A stretch of DNA of 64,000 nucleotides from Flavobacterium sp. 90 (GCF_004339525.1 NZ_SMGE01000001.1:6200001-6264000), one strand, 5' to 3'; shown: positions 26,150-34,897, counted from the stretch's first letter. Notes: generated by a model from the letters alone, not told the origin. Numbers and translations are program-made.

Positions 26150-26226
26150 AAGTTATTTTTACCAGAACTAGTATTCTTTATCATTTTATACGTATTTTTA
26201 CTACAATAATTCTAAAAAAATGTAAT

Positions 26227-26868
26227 ATGAAGAAGTACTTATTTTTATTAATCATTGTTTTTGCGCTTTCAAGTTGTGGTAGCAATACTTCTATCGTCAA
26301 CAGTTGGAGAGATCCTAAAGTAACTGTCGCTCAGGAAAATTTCAAAAAAGTATTAGTTGTTGTTCTGGTAAAAGATGAAGCTTCGAGAAGAGTTGCCGAA
26401 AATAGAATTGCAGCAAGTAATCCTATTTTTAAAACTTCTTATGAATACCTAAACGAAACAGTCAAAGATCTTACTAAAGAACAAAAATTAAAAATTCTAC
26501 AAGACGAGAATTTTGATGGAGTAATTACAATGCGATTAGTAAGTACAGACAAAGAAACTACTTATGTTCCTGGAACTTATACCGGAATGTATTACGGTGG
26601 GTTTGACGGAATGTACACTGGAATGTATGGTTATGGTTTTGGAAATTGGTACGGAATGTACTCTCCTAACTTTTACGATCCGGGATATTATCAGGAAACA
26701 ACTTCGTATATGGTAGAAACGAATATTTTTTCATTAAAAGAAAACAAACTTATCTGGACAGGAACCACAAAATCAGATTACGTTACTGATTTAGGCCAAA
26801 CAGTTGATGCAATTATGCAAACAGTTGTAAAAGAAATGAGAAAAGACGGATCACTTCCTCCTAAATAA
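26227..26868 (+). CDS. Lipoprotein of unknown function
   Basis: 213 residues. The lipobox LSSCGS (cysteine 17) gives a mature lipoprotein. The N-terminal part IVNSWRDPKVTVAQENFKKVLVVVLVKD resembles DUF4136-like lipoproteins, where an early WxxP segment precedes a Rossmann-like strand. A Tyr/Gly/Met-rich insert (about 118-160, with TGMYYGGFDGMYTGMYGYG) stands out and probably forms a flexible loop. It is followed by a strong terminator, so it is monocistronic. Confidence 0.8.
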   Translation: MKKYLFLLIIVFALSSCGSNTSIVNSWRDPKVTVAQENFKKVLVVVLVKDEASRRVAENRIAASNPIFKTSYEYLNETVKDLTKEQKLKILQDENFDGVITMRLVSTDKETTYVPGTYTGMYYGGFDGMYTGMYGYGFGNWYGMYSPNFYDPGYYQETTSYMVETNIFSLKENKLIWTGTTKSDYVTDLGQTVDAIMQTVVKEMRKDGSLPPK

Positions 26869-26879
26869 AAAATATGATC

Positions 26880-26908
26880 AAAAGCAATAGTTACCTATTG
26901 CTTTTTTT
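26880..26908 (+). terminator. Terminator of the lipoprotein gene
   Basis: AAAAGCAATAG pairs with CTATTGCTTTT around TTAC, ending in seven T residues. It starts 12 bp after the stop codon. Confidence 0.9.
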
Positions 26909-26959
26909 ATCTAAATAAAAATGACTAAATCTGTCAAGACATTTTAAATCATTAAAAAA

Positions 26960-28009
26960 ATGAAAACACTTCTTAAAAACGCAAGAGAACAAAAAGGATT
27001 AAAGACCCGAGAAGTGGCACAAATACTTGGTATTGACCAAGCCTTAATAAGTAAATTTGAATCTGGAACAAGAAAACCAACTAAAGATCAAATTTCTAAA
27101 CTTTCTCAACTTTTAGAAATCGATTACGAAACTTTGATGATTGCATGGCTTAAAGAAAAAATTCTCTACGAAATTGGAGATGATGACTTTGCTTTAAAAG
27201 CTTTAATACTAGCCGAGCAAGAAATAAAATATAATAAAACAGTTTCAAAATTAAAGATTTCCAATACTTTAGAAAAACTTTTAAAAGAGATCGATCTTTT
27301 AAAAGAAAAACTAGATAGTTATCGACAATATGATAGCTTTAAAATCACTCAGGCATTAGAGTTAGAATATACTTTTGAAAGTAATCGGATTGAAGGCAAT
27401 ACGATGACACTTCGAGAAACAGATATGGTTATCAATGAAGGTTTGACTATTTCCGGAAAAAGTATGCGAGAGCATTTAGAAGCAATCAATCATCACGAAG
27501 CGATTGGATTTATTAAAGATTTGATGCAAAGAAATGTTTCGCTAAACGAACGTGACCTTTTATCAATTCATAATTTAATTCTACGTGGGATAATTCCAGA
27601 AGATGCTGGTCGTTACAGAAAAGTTCAAGTTATGATAAAAGGAAGTACGCATATGCCGCCACAACCTTTTATGGTTGCAAAAGAAATGGAAGACTATTTT
27701 ATTTGGTACGAAATCAATAAAAACAAATTACATCCTGTTATTCTAGCTGCCGAAATGCACGAAAGATTAATCACAATTCATCCTTTTATTGATGGAAACG
27801 GACGAACTTCTCGTCTTGTCATGAATTTAATTCTATTACAAAAAGGTTACATAATTGCTAATATAAAAGGAGATTACGATAGTCGCACGCATTATTATCA
27901 AACTCTTGAAACTGCTCAAACCAAGAATAACAAAGAAGACTTTTTACTTTTTGTTGCTCAAATTGAAAAAGAAAACCTTGAACGATATATTAGTATTATT
28001 GCTCAATAA
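26960..28009 (+). CDS. XRE-type HTH fused to Fic domain (predicted AMP transferase)
   Basis: 349 residues. An N-terminal helix-turn-helix of the XRE type (1-60; TREVAQILGIDQALISKFESG) precedes a linker and a Fic domain with the full active-site motif HPFIDGNGRTSR (274-285). The inhibitory motif is present within the same protein just before the Fic core, S141-NRI-E145-G, as in Fic proteins with an N-terminal inhibitory helix. Fic enzymes transfer AMP to hydroxyl groups on target proteins. The HTH suggests that it also binds DNA, possibly its own promoter. There is no separate antitoxin gene. Targets unknown. Confidence 0.93.
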   Translation: MKTLLKNAREQKGLKTREVAQILGIDQALISKFESGTRKPTKDQISKLSQLLEIDYETLMIAWLKEKILYEIGDDDFALKALILAEQEIKYNKTVSKLKISNTLEKLLKEIDLLKEKLDSYRQYDSFKITQALELEYTFESNRIEGNTMTLRETDMVINEGLTISGKSMREHLEAINHHEAIGFIKDLMQRNVSLNERDLLSIHNLILRGIIPEDAGRYRKVQVMIKGSTHMPPQPFMVAKEMEDYFIWYEINKNKLHPVILAAEMHERLITIHPFIDGNGRTSRLVMNLILLQKGYIIANIKGDYDSRTHYYQTLETAQTKNNKEDFLLFVAQIEKENLERYISIIAQ

Positions 28010-28011
28010 AA

Positions 28012-28034
28012 AAAGCCCAACTAAATTGGGCTTT
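28012..28034. terminator. Bidirectional terminator between the Fic gene and pcm
   Basis: AAAGCCCAA pairs with TTGGGCTTT around CTAAA. It lies between the converging stops at 28009 and 28038. Confidence 0.85.
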
Positions 28035-28037
28035 CTA

Positions 28038-28679
28038 TTAATTTTTATCTTCTAATAAAGGAACGAATCGAAATTCTCCAAACTCATGTTTTTCGAATTG
28101 AGTTTCATTTTTTCGAATCAGCAAAGTCATAATCTGAACATCTTCTCCTAAAGGAATAACCAGTCTCCCTCCTATTTTTAACTGCGCCATTAATGGCTGC
28201 GGAATAAAAGGAGCGCCTGCCGTAACTATAATACTATCAAACGGTGCATAAGTTGGTAAACCTTTATAACCATCTCCAAATGATAAATGTTTAGGACGAA
28301 TATTTAATTTTGGAAATAAATTTGAAGTAGTTCTAAACAACTCATTTTGTCTTTCTACACTATACACCTTAGCTCCCAACATACATAAAACTGCAGTTTG
28401 GTAACCGGAGCCGGTTCCAATTTCAAGAATCTTGTGTTCTTTTTTAACTTCTAATAACTGAGATTGAAAAGCAACAGTATAAGGTTGCGAAATAGTTTGC
28501 CCCGCTCCTATAGGAAAAGCCTTATCCTGATAAGCGTAATCTTCAAAACTAGAATTTAGAAAAAGGTGTCTTGGGATTTTTTTTATCGCATCCAAAACCG
28601 CTTTATCAGTAATTCCTTTTTGTTCTAAAGTGCTTACTAATTGATTACGAAGTCCTTGATGTTTGGCAGTGTCTTTCAA
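28038..28679 (-). CDS. pcm: Protein-L-isoaspartate O-methyltransferase
   Basis: 213 residues. It methylates isoaspartyl residues so that damaged proteins can be repaired. The SAM-binding loop EIGTGSGYQTAVL and the preceding GAGQTISQPYTVAFQ block are diagnostic, and IVTAGAPFIP is the post-motif. The length is typical. It is divergent from the oxidoreductase gene at 28823. Confidence 0.95.
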   Translation of the reverse strand: MKDTAKHQGLRNQLVSTLEQKGITDKAVLDAIKKIPRHLFLNSSFEDYAYQDKAFPIGAGQTISQPYTVAFQSQLLEVKKEHKILEIGTGSGYQTAVLCMLGAKVYSVERQNELFRTTSNLFPKLNIRPKHLSFGDGYKGLPTYAPFDSIIVTAGAPFIPQPLMAQLKIGGRLVIPLGEDVQIMTLLIRKNETQFEKHEFGEFRFVPLLEDKN

Positions 28680-28798
28680 AATAGGTAGGTTTTATTTTTG
28701 CAAAAATAGGAAACAAAACAGTAAATCAAATATTGATTTTTAAATATTAAATTCCTAAATCTTTATTGCATTAACTTTCACTTTCGACAAATAAATTA

Positions 28799-28806
28799 TA
28801 TTTTTG
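28799..28806 (+). promoter_or_regulatory. Candidate -7 box of the oxidoreductase gene
   Basis: TATTTTTG matches TAnnTTTG, 16 nt before the ATG at 28823. The nearest TTG is 30 nt upstream, so only the -7 element is supported. Confidence 0.4.
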
Positions 28807-28822
28807 TTTAAAATACATTCTC

Positions 28823-29788
28823 ATGTTAAAAGTAGGAGTTTTAGGTGCAGGTCATCTTGGTAAAATACATTTACGCTTATTACAACAATCTGACAAGTAC
28901 GAATTAGTTGGATTTTACGACGAAAATCAAGAAAATGCCGAAAGAATTTCAAAAGAATTCGGTTATAAAAACTTCAGTACTATTGCAAAATTAATCCACG
29001 CTGTGGATGTAATTGATATTGTGACACCAACACTTTCTCATTACAAATGTGCAAAAGTCGCTATCAAATCCGGTAAACATATCTTTATCGAAAAACCAAT
29101 TGCCAACACTGTAGAAGAAGCTGAAGAAATTATTGCTTTAGCAAAAGAATACAATGTAAAAGGTCAGGTTGGTCATGTTGAACGCTTTAATCCAGCGTTT
29201 ATTGCTACAAAAAACATGATCGAAAATCCCATGTTTATAGAAACGCATCGTTTGGCCGAGTTTAATCCACGTGGTACAGATGTTCCTGTAGTTCTCGATT
29301 TAATGATTCACGATATTGATGCTATTTTGAGCGTTGTACATTCAAAAGTAAAAGATATTCACGCAAGTGGAGTTTCGGTAATTAGTGATACTCCGGATAT
29401 TGCCAATGCAAGAATTGAATTCGAAAATGGATGCGTTGCCAATTTAACAGCAAGCAGAATTTCGATGAAAAACATGCGTAAAACACGTTTCTTTCAAAGA
29501 GATGCCTACATTTCAGTTGATTTTCTGGAAAAAAGATGCGAAGTTGTTCGTATGAAAGATGCTCCTGAAGTTCCAGGAGATTTTGACATGATTTTGCAAA
29601 ATGCCGAAGGTGTAAAAAAACAAATCTATTTTACTAATCCTGATGTTGAACAAAACAATGCAATTCTGGACGAATTAGAGTCTTTTGCAAACGCAATAAA
29701 AACTGATACTACGCCAGTTGTAACGCTTGAACAAGCTACAGATGCTTTAAGAGTAGCGTATCAGATTATTGATTGTTTCGAAAAATAA
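28823..29788 (+). CDS. Gfo/Idh/MocA family oxidoreductase
   Basis: 321 residues. The Rossmann loop GAGHLGKIHLRLL (8-20), the EKPIA motif (with the catalytic-pocket lysine) and VGHVERFNPAF are typical of the family, which reduces or oxidises sugar-like substrates with NAD(P). The substrate is not predictable here. It precedes the 3-hydroxyacyl-CoA dehydrogenase gene; a hairpin lies between them. Confidence 0.9.
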   Translation: MLKVGVLGAGHLGKIHLRLLQQSDKYELVGFYDENQENAERISKEFGYKNFSTIAKLIHAVDVIDIVTPTLSHYKCAKVAIKSGKHIFIEKPIANTVEEAEEIIALAKEYNVKGQVGHVERFNPAFIATKNMIENPMFIETHRLAEFNPRGTDVPVVLDLMIHDIDAILSVVHSKVKDIHASGVSVISDTPDIANARIEFENGCVANLTASRISMKNMRKTRFFQRDAYISVDFLEKRCEVVRMKDAPEVPGDFDMILQNAEGVKKQIYFTNPDVEQNNAILDELESFANAIKTDTTPVVTLEQATDALRVAYQIIDCFEK

Positions 29789-29811
29789 TACAAAAATATA
29801 ACCCATTATTT

Positions 29812-29852
29812 TTAAGGTTTAAAGCGTATTTCTAAGTAGCTTTAAACCTTAA
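29812..29852. terminator. Hairpin between oxidoreductase and hydroxyacyl-CoA dehydrogenase genes
   Basis: TTAAGGTTTAAAGC pairs fully with GCTTTAAACCTTAA (14 bp) around a 13-nt loop. The T tract after it is short, so termination may be partial. Confidence 0.6.
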
Positions 29853-29878
29853 CTTTTAAAATTAAAATATCAAATTCA

Positions 29879-30766
29879 ATGAAAACTATAGCTGTAATTG
29901 GTGCAGGAACAATGGGTAACGGAATTGCTCACACATTTGCACAAAGTGGTTTTACGGTAAAACTTATCGATCTATCCGAAAAATCATTAGACAAAGGAAT
30001 GGCAACTATCGCTGCCAATTTAGATCGAATGCTTTCTAAAGGAACAATTACTCAGGAAGATGTTGCAAAAACGATCACCAATATTATTACCTATACAGAT
30101 ATTAAAGATGGCGTTGTTGGAGTGGATTTAGTTGTTGAAGCTGCTACAGAAAACGTAGAGTTAAAACTGAATATTTTCAAACAATTAAACGAAGCTTGTT
30201 CTCACAATACAATTCTGGCAACTAATACTTCTTCGATTTCAATTACACAAATCGGGTCTGTTGTCGCACATCCTGAACGTGTTATTGGTATGCACTTTAT
30301 GAATCCGGTGCCAATTATGAAATTAGTCGAAATCATTCGCGGATACAATACAAGCGATGAAGTGACTAAAATTATCATGGATTTATCTGAGAGATTAGGA
30401 AAAGTTCCTGTTGAAGTAAACGATTATCCTGGTTTTGTGGCAAACAGAATTTTGATGCCAATGCTAAACGAAGCAATCGAAACGTTATATAATAAAGTTG
30501 CTGGTGTTTACGAAATTGACACTGTAATGAAATTAGGAATGGGACATCCAATGGGACCGCTTCAATTGGCTGATTTTATTGGTCTTGATGTTTGTCTTGC
30601 TATTTTGAATGTAATGTACGAAGGTTTCAAAAATCCTAAATATGCTCCTTGTCCATTATTAGTAAATATGGTAAGAGCCGGAAAACTTGGTGTAAAATCC
30701 GGTGAAGGCTTTTACGATTATAGAGAAAGTAAAAAAGCAGAGAAAATCTCTAAGCAGTTTGTTTAA
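29879..30766 (+). CDS. hbd: 3-hydroxybutyryl-CoA dehydrogenase
   Basis: 295 residues. It converts 3-hydroxyacyl-CoA to 3-ketoacyl-CoA with NAD(P). The N-terminal Rossmann motif GAGTMGNGIAHTFAQSG (7-23), the catalytic histidine in GMHFMNPVP, and DYPGFVANRILMPMLNEA are all present. The length fits the single-function enzyme rather than the fused FadB. It is followed 12 bp later by two unknown genes. Confidence 0.93.
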   Translation: MKTIAVIGAGTMGNGIAHTFAQSGFTVKLIDLSEKSLDKGMATIAANLDRMLSKGTITQEDVAKTITNIITYTDIKDGVVGVDLVVEAATENVELKLNIFKQLNEACSHNTILATNTSSISITQIGSVVAHPERVIGMHFMNPVPIMKLVEIIRGYNTSDEVTKIIMDLSERLGKVPVEVNDYPGFVANRILMPMLNEAIETLYNKVAGVYEIDTVMKLGMGHPMGPLQLADFIGLDVCLAILNVMYEGFKNPKYAPCPLLVNMVRAGKLGVKSGEGFYDYRESKKAEKISKQFV

Positions 30767-30778
30767 GATTTTTAAAAT

Positions 30779-31300
30779 ATGATAACATTTGAAAGTGAAT
30801 ATAAAAATTTCAATCAGCGATTTTTTCGTATAAATAATTTGTTTTTTTTTATTGAATTTATTCTTTTTTCGCCGATAATTATAATTTTTAACCTTTCAAT
30901 CTTTTTTACAATTATAATTGAAATCTTTTTGGTAGCAATTTGCATATATACAATTGTTAATCAAAACAAAAGTAATATTCATATAATAGCATTAGAAGGA
31001 AATAATATTGTTTTACACGGTGAAACATTTAATACAAGTTGGGTAAAAGCACTAAATCTAAAAGAAACTAATATCCAGATAAATTGTATCGGCTCTCGAC
31101 AAGGATTAAGAGGTGCTACTTTTTATTTAAAATTGAAAAGTACAAAAGATAATTACCTCATAAATTCATTCGATACATATTCTGATGAAGGCATTATACA
31201 GATCTTTAATGAGTTTAAGAAGTTAAAGGAAGAAAAAATAATCGTAGACGAAAGAATAATATTATTGCAAATTCAAGAGAAAATAGAAAAATATCAATAA
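30779..31300 (+). CDS. Unknown membrane protein, 173 residues
   Basis: Not recognised. Two close hydrophobic segments (about 21-38 and 40-60; FFFIEFILFSPIIIIF and FTIIIEIFLVAICIY) are followed by a soluble part with alternating strands (IHIIALEGNNIVLHGETFNTSWVK) reminiscent of small PH-like domains in membrane-anchored bacterial proteins. The coding sequence is very AT-rich compared with hbd and yggS. Start at 30779, 12 bp after hbd. Confidence 0.6.
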   Translation: MITFESEYKNFNQRFFRINNLFFFIEFILFSPIIIIFNLSIFFTIIIEIFLVAICIYTIVNQNKSNIHIIALEGNNIVLHGETFNTSWVKALNLKETNIQINCIGSRQGLRGATFYLKLKSTKDNYLINSFDTYSDEGIIQIFNEFKKLKEEKIIVDERIILLQIQEKIEKYQ

Positions 31301-31314
31301 CATCGAATTTAAAC

Positions 31315-31905
31315 ATGAGAAATTTTATTTTGGCATTTATATTGTTTTCAACAGCTAATTGTATTTCTCAAAATGATGCAGTAAATTTAAAAAATCGAGA
31401 ATTTACAATTCATGAAATTGATAGTATTTGCGAAAAAAATGGGCATGGCTTCATTTCAGATGGTGTCATAAGAATTGAAACTGAGACTGAAGTAGACAAA
31501 ATTAAAACAAAGTTTCTTAGTGCAAGAGGTGGATATTCATATAGTTTTTATCTACACCATTTTAATGAAGATAATTATAATTTACTTTCGAATATCGAAA
31601 AAAGAAAATATAATTTTGACAAGTACAGCAATTTAATAAAAGGTCAATATCATGAAAGTATTCATTATTTAAATTCTTATTCAGACAATATTACGGGAGA
31701 ATTTTACTATTTTGACACAAAACTTTTCTACGTAAAAATTAAAATCATACGAACTGAAGATAATAAAAAAGATATTTCAGAAACCTATAATTATAGTATT
31801 ACCGAATTAAACAATTTAAAAGAAACACAAACTCTTTCTTCATTTGAACTTAAAAGTTGGGTAGCTAAAAAAAATGATCAAATAATTAAGTATTACAATC
31901 AATAA
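31315..31905 (+). CDS. Unknown secreted protein, 196 residues
   Basis: Not recognised. A short signal peptide (MRNFILAFILFSTANCISQ) precedes a mostly hydrophilic body rich in Tyr, Asn and Lys. AT-rich like the preceding gene, with which it forms a pair. Its TAA shares one base with the yggS ATG (TAATG at 31903-31907), so translation may be coupled. Confidence 0.6.
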   Translation: MRNFILAFILFSTANCISQNDAVNLKNREFTIHEIDSICEKNGHGFISDGVIRIETETEVDKIKTKFLSARGGYSYSFYLHHFNEDNYNLLSNIEKRKYNFDKYSNLIKGQYHESIHYLNSYSDNITGEFYYFDTKLFYVKIKIIRTEDNKKDISETYNYSITELNNLKETQTLSSFELKSWVAKKNDQIIKYYNQ

Positions 31906-32579
31906 TGAGTGCAATAAAGCAAAATTTGCTTCAAATAAAAGGCAATTTACCTGAAAACGTAACTTTGGTTGCGGTTTCTAAAACTAAACCTGTTTCGGAT
32001 TTGATGCAAGCATACGAAGCTGGTCAGCGTATTTTTGGAGAAAATAAAATCCAGGAAATGACTGATAAGCACGAACAAATGCCAAAAGATATTCAGTGGC
32101 ACATGATAGGTCATGTACAATCGAATAAAGTCAAATTTATGGCACCGTTTGTGAGTTTGATTCATGGAGTTGACAGTTTAAAATTATTGCAGGAAATCAA
32201 TAAACAAGCTTTAAAAAACAATAGAATTATCGATTGTTTGCTTCAAATATATATTGCCGAAGAAGAATCTAAATTTGGTTTAGACCAAAACGAATTAAAT
32301 GAATTATTATCTTCGTCAGAGTTCAAAGAAATGAAAAACATTCGTATCTTAGGATTAATGGGAATGGCAACCTTTACAGAAAACCAAAACCAAATTAAAA
32401 AAGAATTTATACATTTAAAATCGATTTTTGATTCTTTAAAACATATTAACGAATATGGTAAAGACGCACTGCAGTGCGTCTCTACAATTTCCATGGGAAT
32501 GTCCGGAGATTATCAACTTGCCATAGAATGCGGAAGCACAATGGTTAGAATTGGAAGCAGCATTTTTGGAGGAAGGTAA
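31905..32579 (+). CDS. yggS: YggS-family PLP-binding protein, with a repeat element in its reading frame
   Basis: 224 residues. A PLP homeostasis protein of the alanine-racemase fold; the PLP lysine is K26 in VAVSKTKPV. IFGENKIQEMTDK, WHMIGHVQSNK and ISMGMSGDYQLAIECGSTMVRIGS are the conserved blocks. Residues 185-194 (GKDALQCVST) are encoded by a 28-nt palindromic repeat (32458-32485) that belongs to an otherwise intergenic family. It lies in the variable loop just before the ISMGMS motif, and the frame remains open, so the protein is probably functional. Confidence 0.93.
   Translation: MSAIKQNLLQIKGNLPENVTLVAVSKTKPVSDLMQAYEAGQRIFGENKIQEMTDKHEQMPKDIQWHMIGHVQSNKVKFMAPFVSLIHGVDSLKLLQEINKQALKNNRIIDCLLQIYIAEEESKFGLDQNELNELLSSSEFKEMKNIRILGLMGMATFTENQNQIKKEFIHLKSIFDSLKHINEYGKDALQCVSTISMGMSGDYQLAIECGSTMVRIGSSIFGGR
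32458..32485. repeat. 28-nt near-perfect palindrome inside yggS
   Basis: The core AGACGCACTGCAGTGCGTCT (32462-32481) is a perfect 20-nt palindrome, extended by GTAA and CTAC with one mismatch pair. Related copies: 32601-32625 and 753-780. Confidence 0.85.
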
Positions 32580-32600
32580 TTTTTCAAAAATCGCTTATCA

Positions 32601-32625
32601 AAAGACACACTGCAGTGCGCCTTTA
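32601..32625. repeat. Second palindrome copy, just after yggS
   Basis: AAAGACACACTGCAGTGC followed by GCCTTTAC, the same family with three or four changes, 22 bp after the yggS stop. Confidence 0.75.
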
Positions 32626-32665
32626 CAGAAAACTGAATACTAAAAACTGAGACTGAATACTGAAT

Positions 32666-34027
32666 TTGTACGCAATACTAGACATAGAAACCACTGGAGG
32701 CCAGTTTAACGAAGAAGGAATTACTGAAATCGCCATTTATAAATTTGATGGTCATGAAGTAGTTGACCAATTCATTAGCCTTGTTAATCCCGAAATTCCG
32801 ATTCAGCCTTTTGTGGTGAAATTAACCGGAATCAATAATGCTATGTTGCAGTCAGCTCCAAAGTTTTTTGAAGTCGCCAAAAGAATCATCGAAATCACTT
32901 CAGATTGTATTATCGTAGCACATAATGCCTCATTTGATTATAGAATTTTACGTACCGAATTCAGACGTTTAGGTTATGATTTCGAAGCCAGAACACTTTG
33001 CACTGTTGAACTTGCCAAAAAACTAATTCCGGATCAGCCTTCTTATAGTTTAGGCAAGCTTGTTCGTGCACTTGGAATTCCAATGGCAGACAGACATCGT
33101 GCCAGCGGAGACGCAATGGCAACCACCAAGTTGTTCAAAATGCTTCTCGAAAAAGACTTGGAAAAAACAATCGTCAAAGATTTTATAAAACTTGAAGTCG
33201 AAAAAGGAATTGCTCCAAAACTACTGGATCTTTTAGCGCAAATGCCTGCAAAAACTGGCGTTTACTACATTTATAATGAAGGTGGAAGCCTTATATATAT
33301 TGGCAAAAGCCAAAATATCAAAAAGAGAATCAATCAGCATTTTACCGGAATTACAACTAAAAGTAAAAAAATTCAAGCCGAAGTTTTCACCATAACTTAT
33401 GACGAAACCGGAAGCGAATTAATTGCACTTTTAAAAGAAAGTGAAGAAATAAAAATAAACCGTCCCAGACATAATCGTTCTCAAAGAAAAACCATTTTTT
33501 TATATGCATTATATGCCGAAAAAGATGCAAATGGCTATATGAATCTTAGGCTTGAAAAAGCAGATGGACGAAAAAAAGAAATCACCTCGTTTGCTACTTT
33601 ACAAGAAGGTAAAAATGCGCTTTTCAGATATACATCAAAATATCATTTGTGTCAAAAGCTTACCGGATTATACAAAACCCAAAAAGAGTGTTTTCAATAT
33701 AAAATAAAAGAATGTGACGGTGCTTGTATTGGCGAAGTTAGTCCTGAAGAATACAACATTCGCGTTCAGCAATTTATATCCGAAAATAGCTTTGAAAACA
33801 AAAGTATGATTCTACTTGACAGAGGTAGAAACGTGAATGAAAGAAGCGCTGTATTAATCGAAAACGGAATTTATAAAGGTTACGCTTATTACGACCTGAA
33901 TTATCAAATTACCAATATTGAGATTCTAAAAAACATTCTGATCCCGATGCAGCACAATCGAGATGTAAAAAATATTATTCAAAATTACATCCGAAAAAGT
34001 AAATCGCTTAAAATCCTTCATTTTTAA
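32666..34027 (+). CDS. DnaQ-like exonuclease fused to GIY-YIG (UvrC-like) domain
   Basis: 453 residues starting at TTG 32666 (YAILDIETTGG begins the DEDDh exonuclease). The exonuclease motifs are DIETTG (6-11 region), HNASFDYRIL and the H-x4-D motif in HRASGDA. After about residue 190 comes a GIY-YIG domain: GVYYIYNEGGSLIYIGKSQNIKKRINQHF, split by a loop, as in the N-terminal half of UvrC. Such proteins are thought to act in DNA repair or processing but the substrate is unknown. The TTG sits after a short simple repeat (ACTGAATACT, 32632-32660) and no ATG is available nearby. Confidence 0.9.
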   Translation: MYAILDIETTGGQFNEEGITEIAIYKFDGHEVVDQFISLVNPEIPIQPFVVKLTGINNAMLQSAPKFFEVAKRIIEITSDCIIVAHNASFDYRILRTEFRRLGYDFEARTLCTVELAKKLIPDQPSYSLGKLVRALGIPMADRHRASGDAMATTKLFKMLLEKDLEKTIVKDFIKLEVEKGIAPKLLDLLAQMPAKTGVYYIYNEGGSLIYIGKSQNIKKRINQHFTGITTKSKKIQAEVFTITYDETGSELIALLKESEEIKINRPRHNRSQRKTIFLYALYAEKDANGYMNLRLEKADGRKKEITSFATLQEGKNALFRYTSKYHLCQKLTGLYKTQKECFQYKIKECDGACIGEVSPEEYNIRVQQFISENSFENKSMILLDRGRNVNERSAVLIENGIYKGYAYYDLNYQITNIEILKNILIPMQHNRDVKNIIQNYIRKSKSLKILHF

Positions 34028-34044
34028 CACAACAAAACTTTCAT

Positions 34045-34052
34045 TATCTTTG
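34045..34052 (+). promoter_or_regulatory. -7 box immediately before the potassium-channel gene
   Basis: TATCTTTG matches TAnnTTTG and is 5 nt from the ATG at 34058, as for smpB, so a leaderless message is possible. Confidence 0.5.
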
Positions 34053-34057
34053 TAGAT

Positions 34058-34897
34058 ATGAAAAAAATTAAATCAAAATACGATCTTTTCAGGCAAAAAA
34101 CCCAAATTATTATTTACGGTAGTAATACATTTTTTGGGCGTTTATTTGATTTGATACTTTTGGGACTTATTTTACTAAGTGTCCTTTTAGTAATGTTGGA
34201 CACAGTTGAAGGTATCAATCAAAAATACCACTCACAACTTCTTGTTTGCGAATGGATTATTACTATTTTCTTTACCATAGAATTTATTTTACGTATTATT
34301 TCGATACAAAAACCCCTAAAATATGTTTTCAGCTTTTACGGAATCATCGATTTAATGGCAATACTCCCCATGTATTTATCTATATTTTTTCCTGCGACAA
34401 ATGTTTTAACCATTGTAAGAATCCTGCGTTTCTTTCGATTGTTTAAAATCTTGCACATACCGCAAATTTCACAGCAATCCAAACAACTTCGGGAAGCTAT
34501 GGAAGCCAGCAAAGAAAAAATTTTGGTATTTATCTACTTTGTAATTATTAGCGCAGTAATTATTGGTTCACTAATGTACGTTGTCGAAGGCAAAGAAAGT
34601 GGTTTTACCAGCATTCCTGTCGGGATTTATTGGGCAATTGTAACCCTAACTACCGTTGGTTACGGCGACATTTCGCCGGCGTCTCCATTAGGTCAGTTTT
34701 TAGCCTCGCTAGTTATGATTATGGGTTACGGAATAATTGCCGTGCCAACAGGAATCGTAACGGCAGAATTTGCAAAAAGCAGCTTACGAAATAATGCAGT
34801 TAGCACAAAAAAAACATGTCAAAAGTGCAATTCACAATTGCATTTTGATAGCGCAAAATATTGTCATGAATGCGGAACCGAGTTATCAAATAATTAA
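34058..34897 (+). CDS. Voltage-gated-type potassium channel with C-terminal zinc ribbon
   Basis: 279 residues. Six membrane segments: S1 (31-48), S2 (62-82), S3 (95-110), an S4-like segment with regularly spaced arginines (VRILRFFRLFKIL, 120-132), S5 (154-174) and S6 (212-236). The pore holds the selectivity filter TVGYGD (199-204). A four-cysteine zinc ribbon closes the protein (C254, C257, C269, C272). The ribbon is probably cytoplasmic and regulatory or for assembly. The gene is upstream of miaA. Confidence 0.9.
   Translation: MKKIKSKYDLFRQKTQIIIYGSNTFFGRLFDLILLGLILLSVLLVMLDTVEGINQKYHSQLLVCEWIITIFFTIEFILRIISIQKPLKYVFSFYGIIDLMAILPMYLSIFFPATNVLTIVRILRFFRLFKILHIPQISQQSKQLREAMEASKEKILVFIYFVIISAVIIGSLMYVVEGKESGFTSIPVGIYWAIVTLTTVGYGDISPASPLGQFLASLVMIMGYGIIAVPTGIVTAEFAKSSLRNNAVSTKKTCQKCNSQLHFDSAKYCHECGTELSNN

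Noticed and set aside
26960..28009. Two-gene Fic toxin-antitoxin system
   Set aside because: The inhibitory motif is in the same protein and there is no small partner gene next to it.
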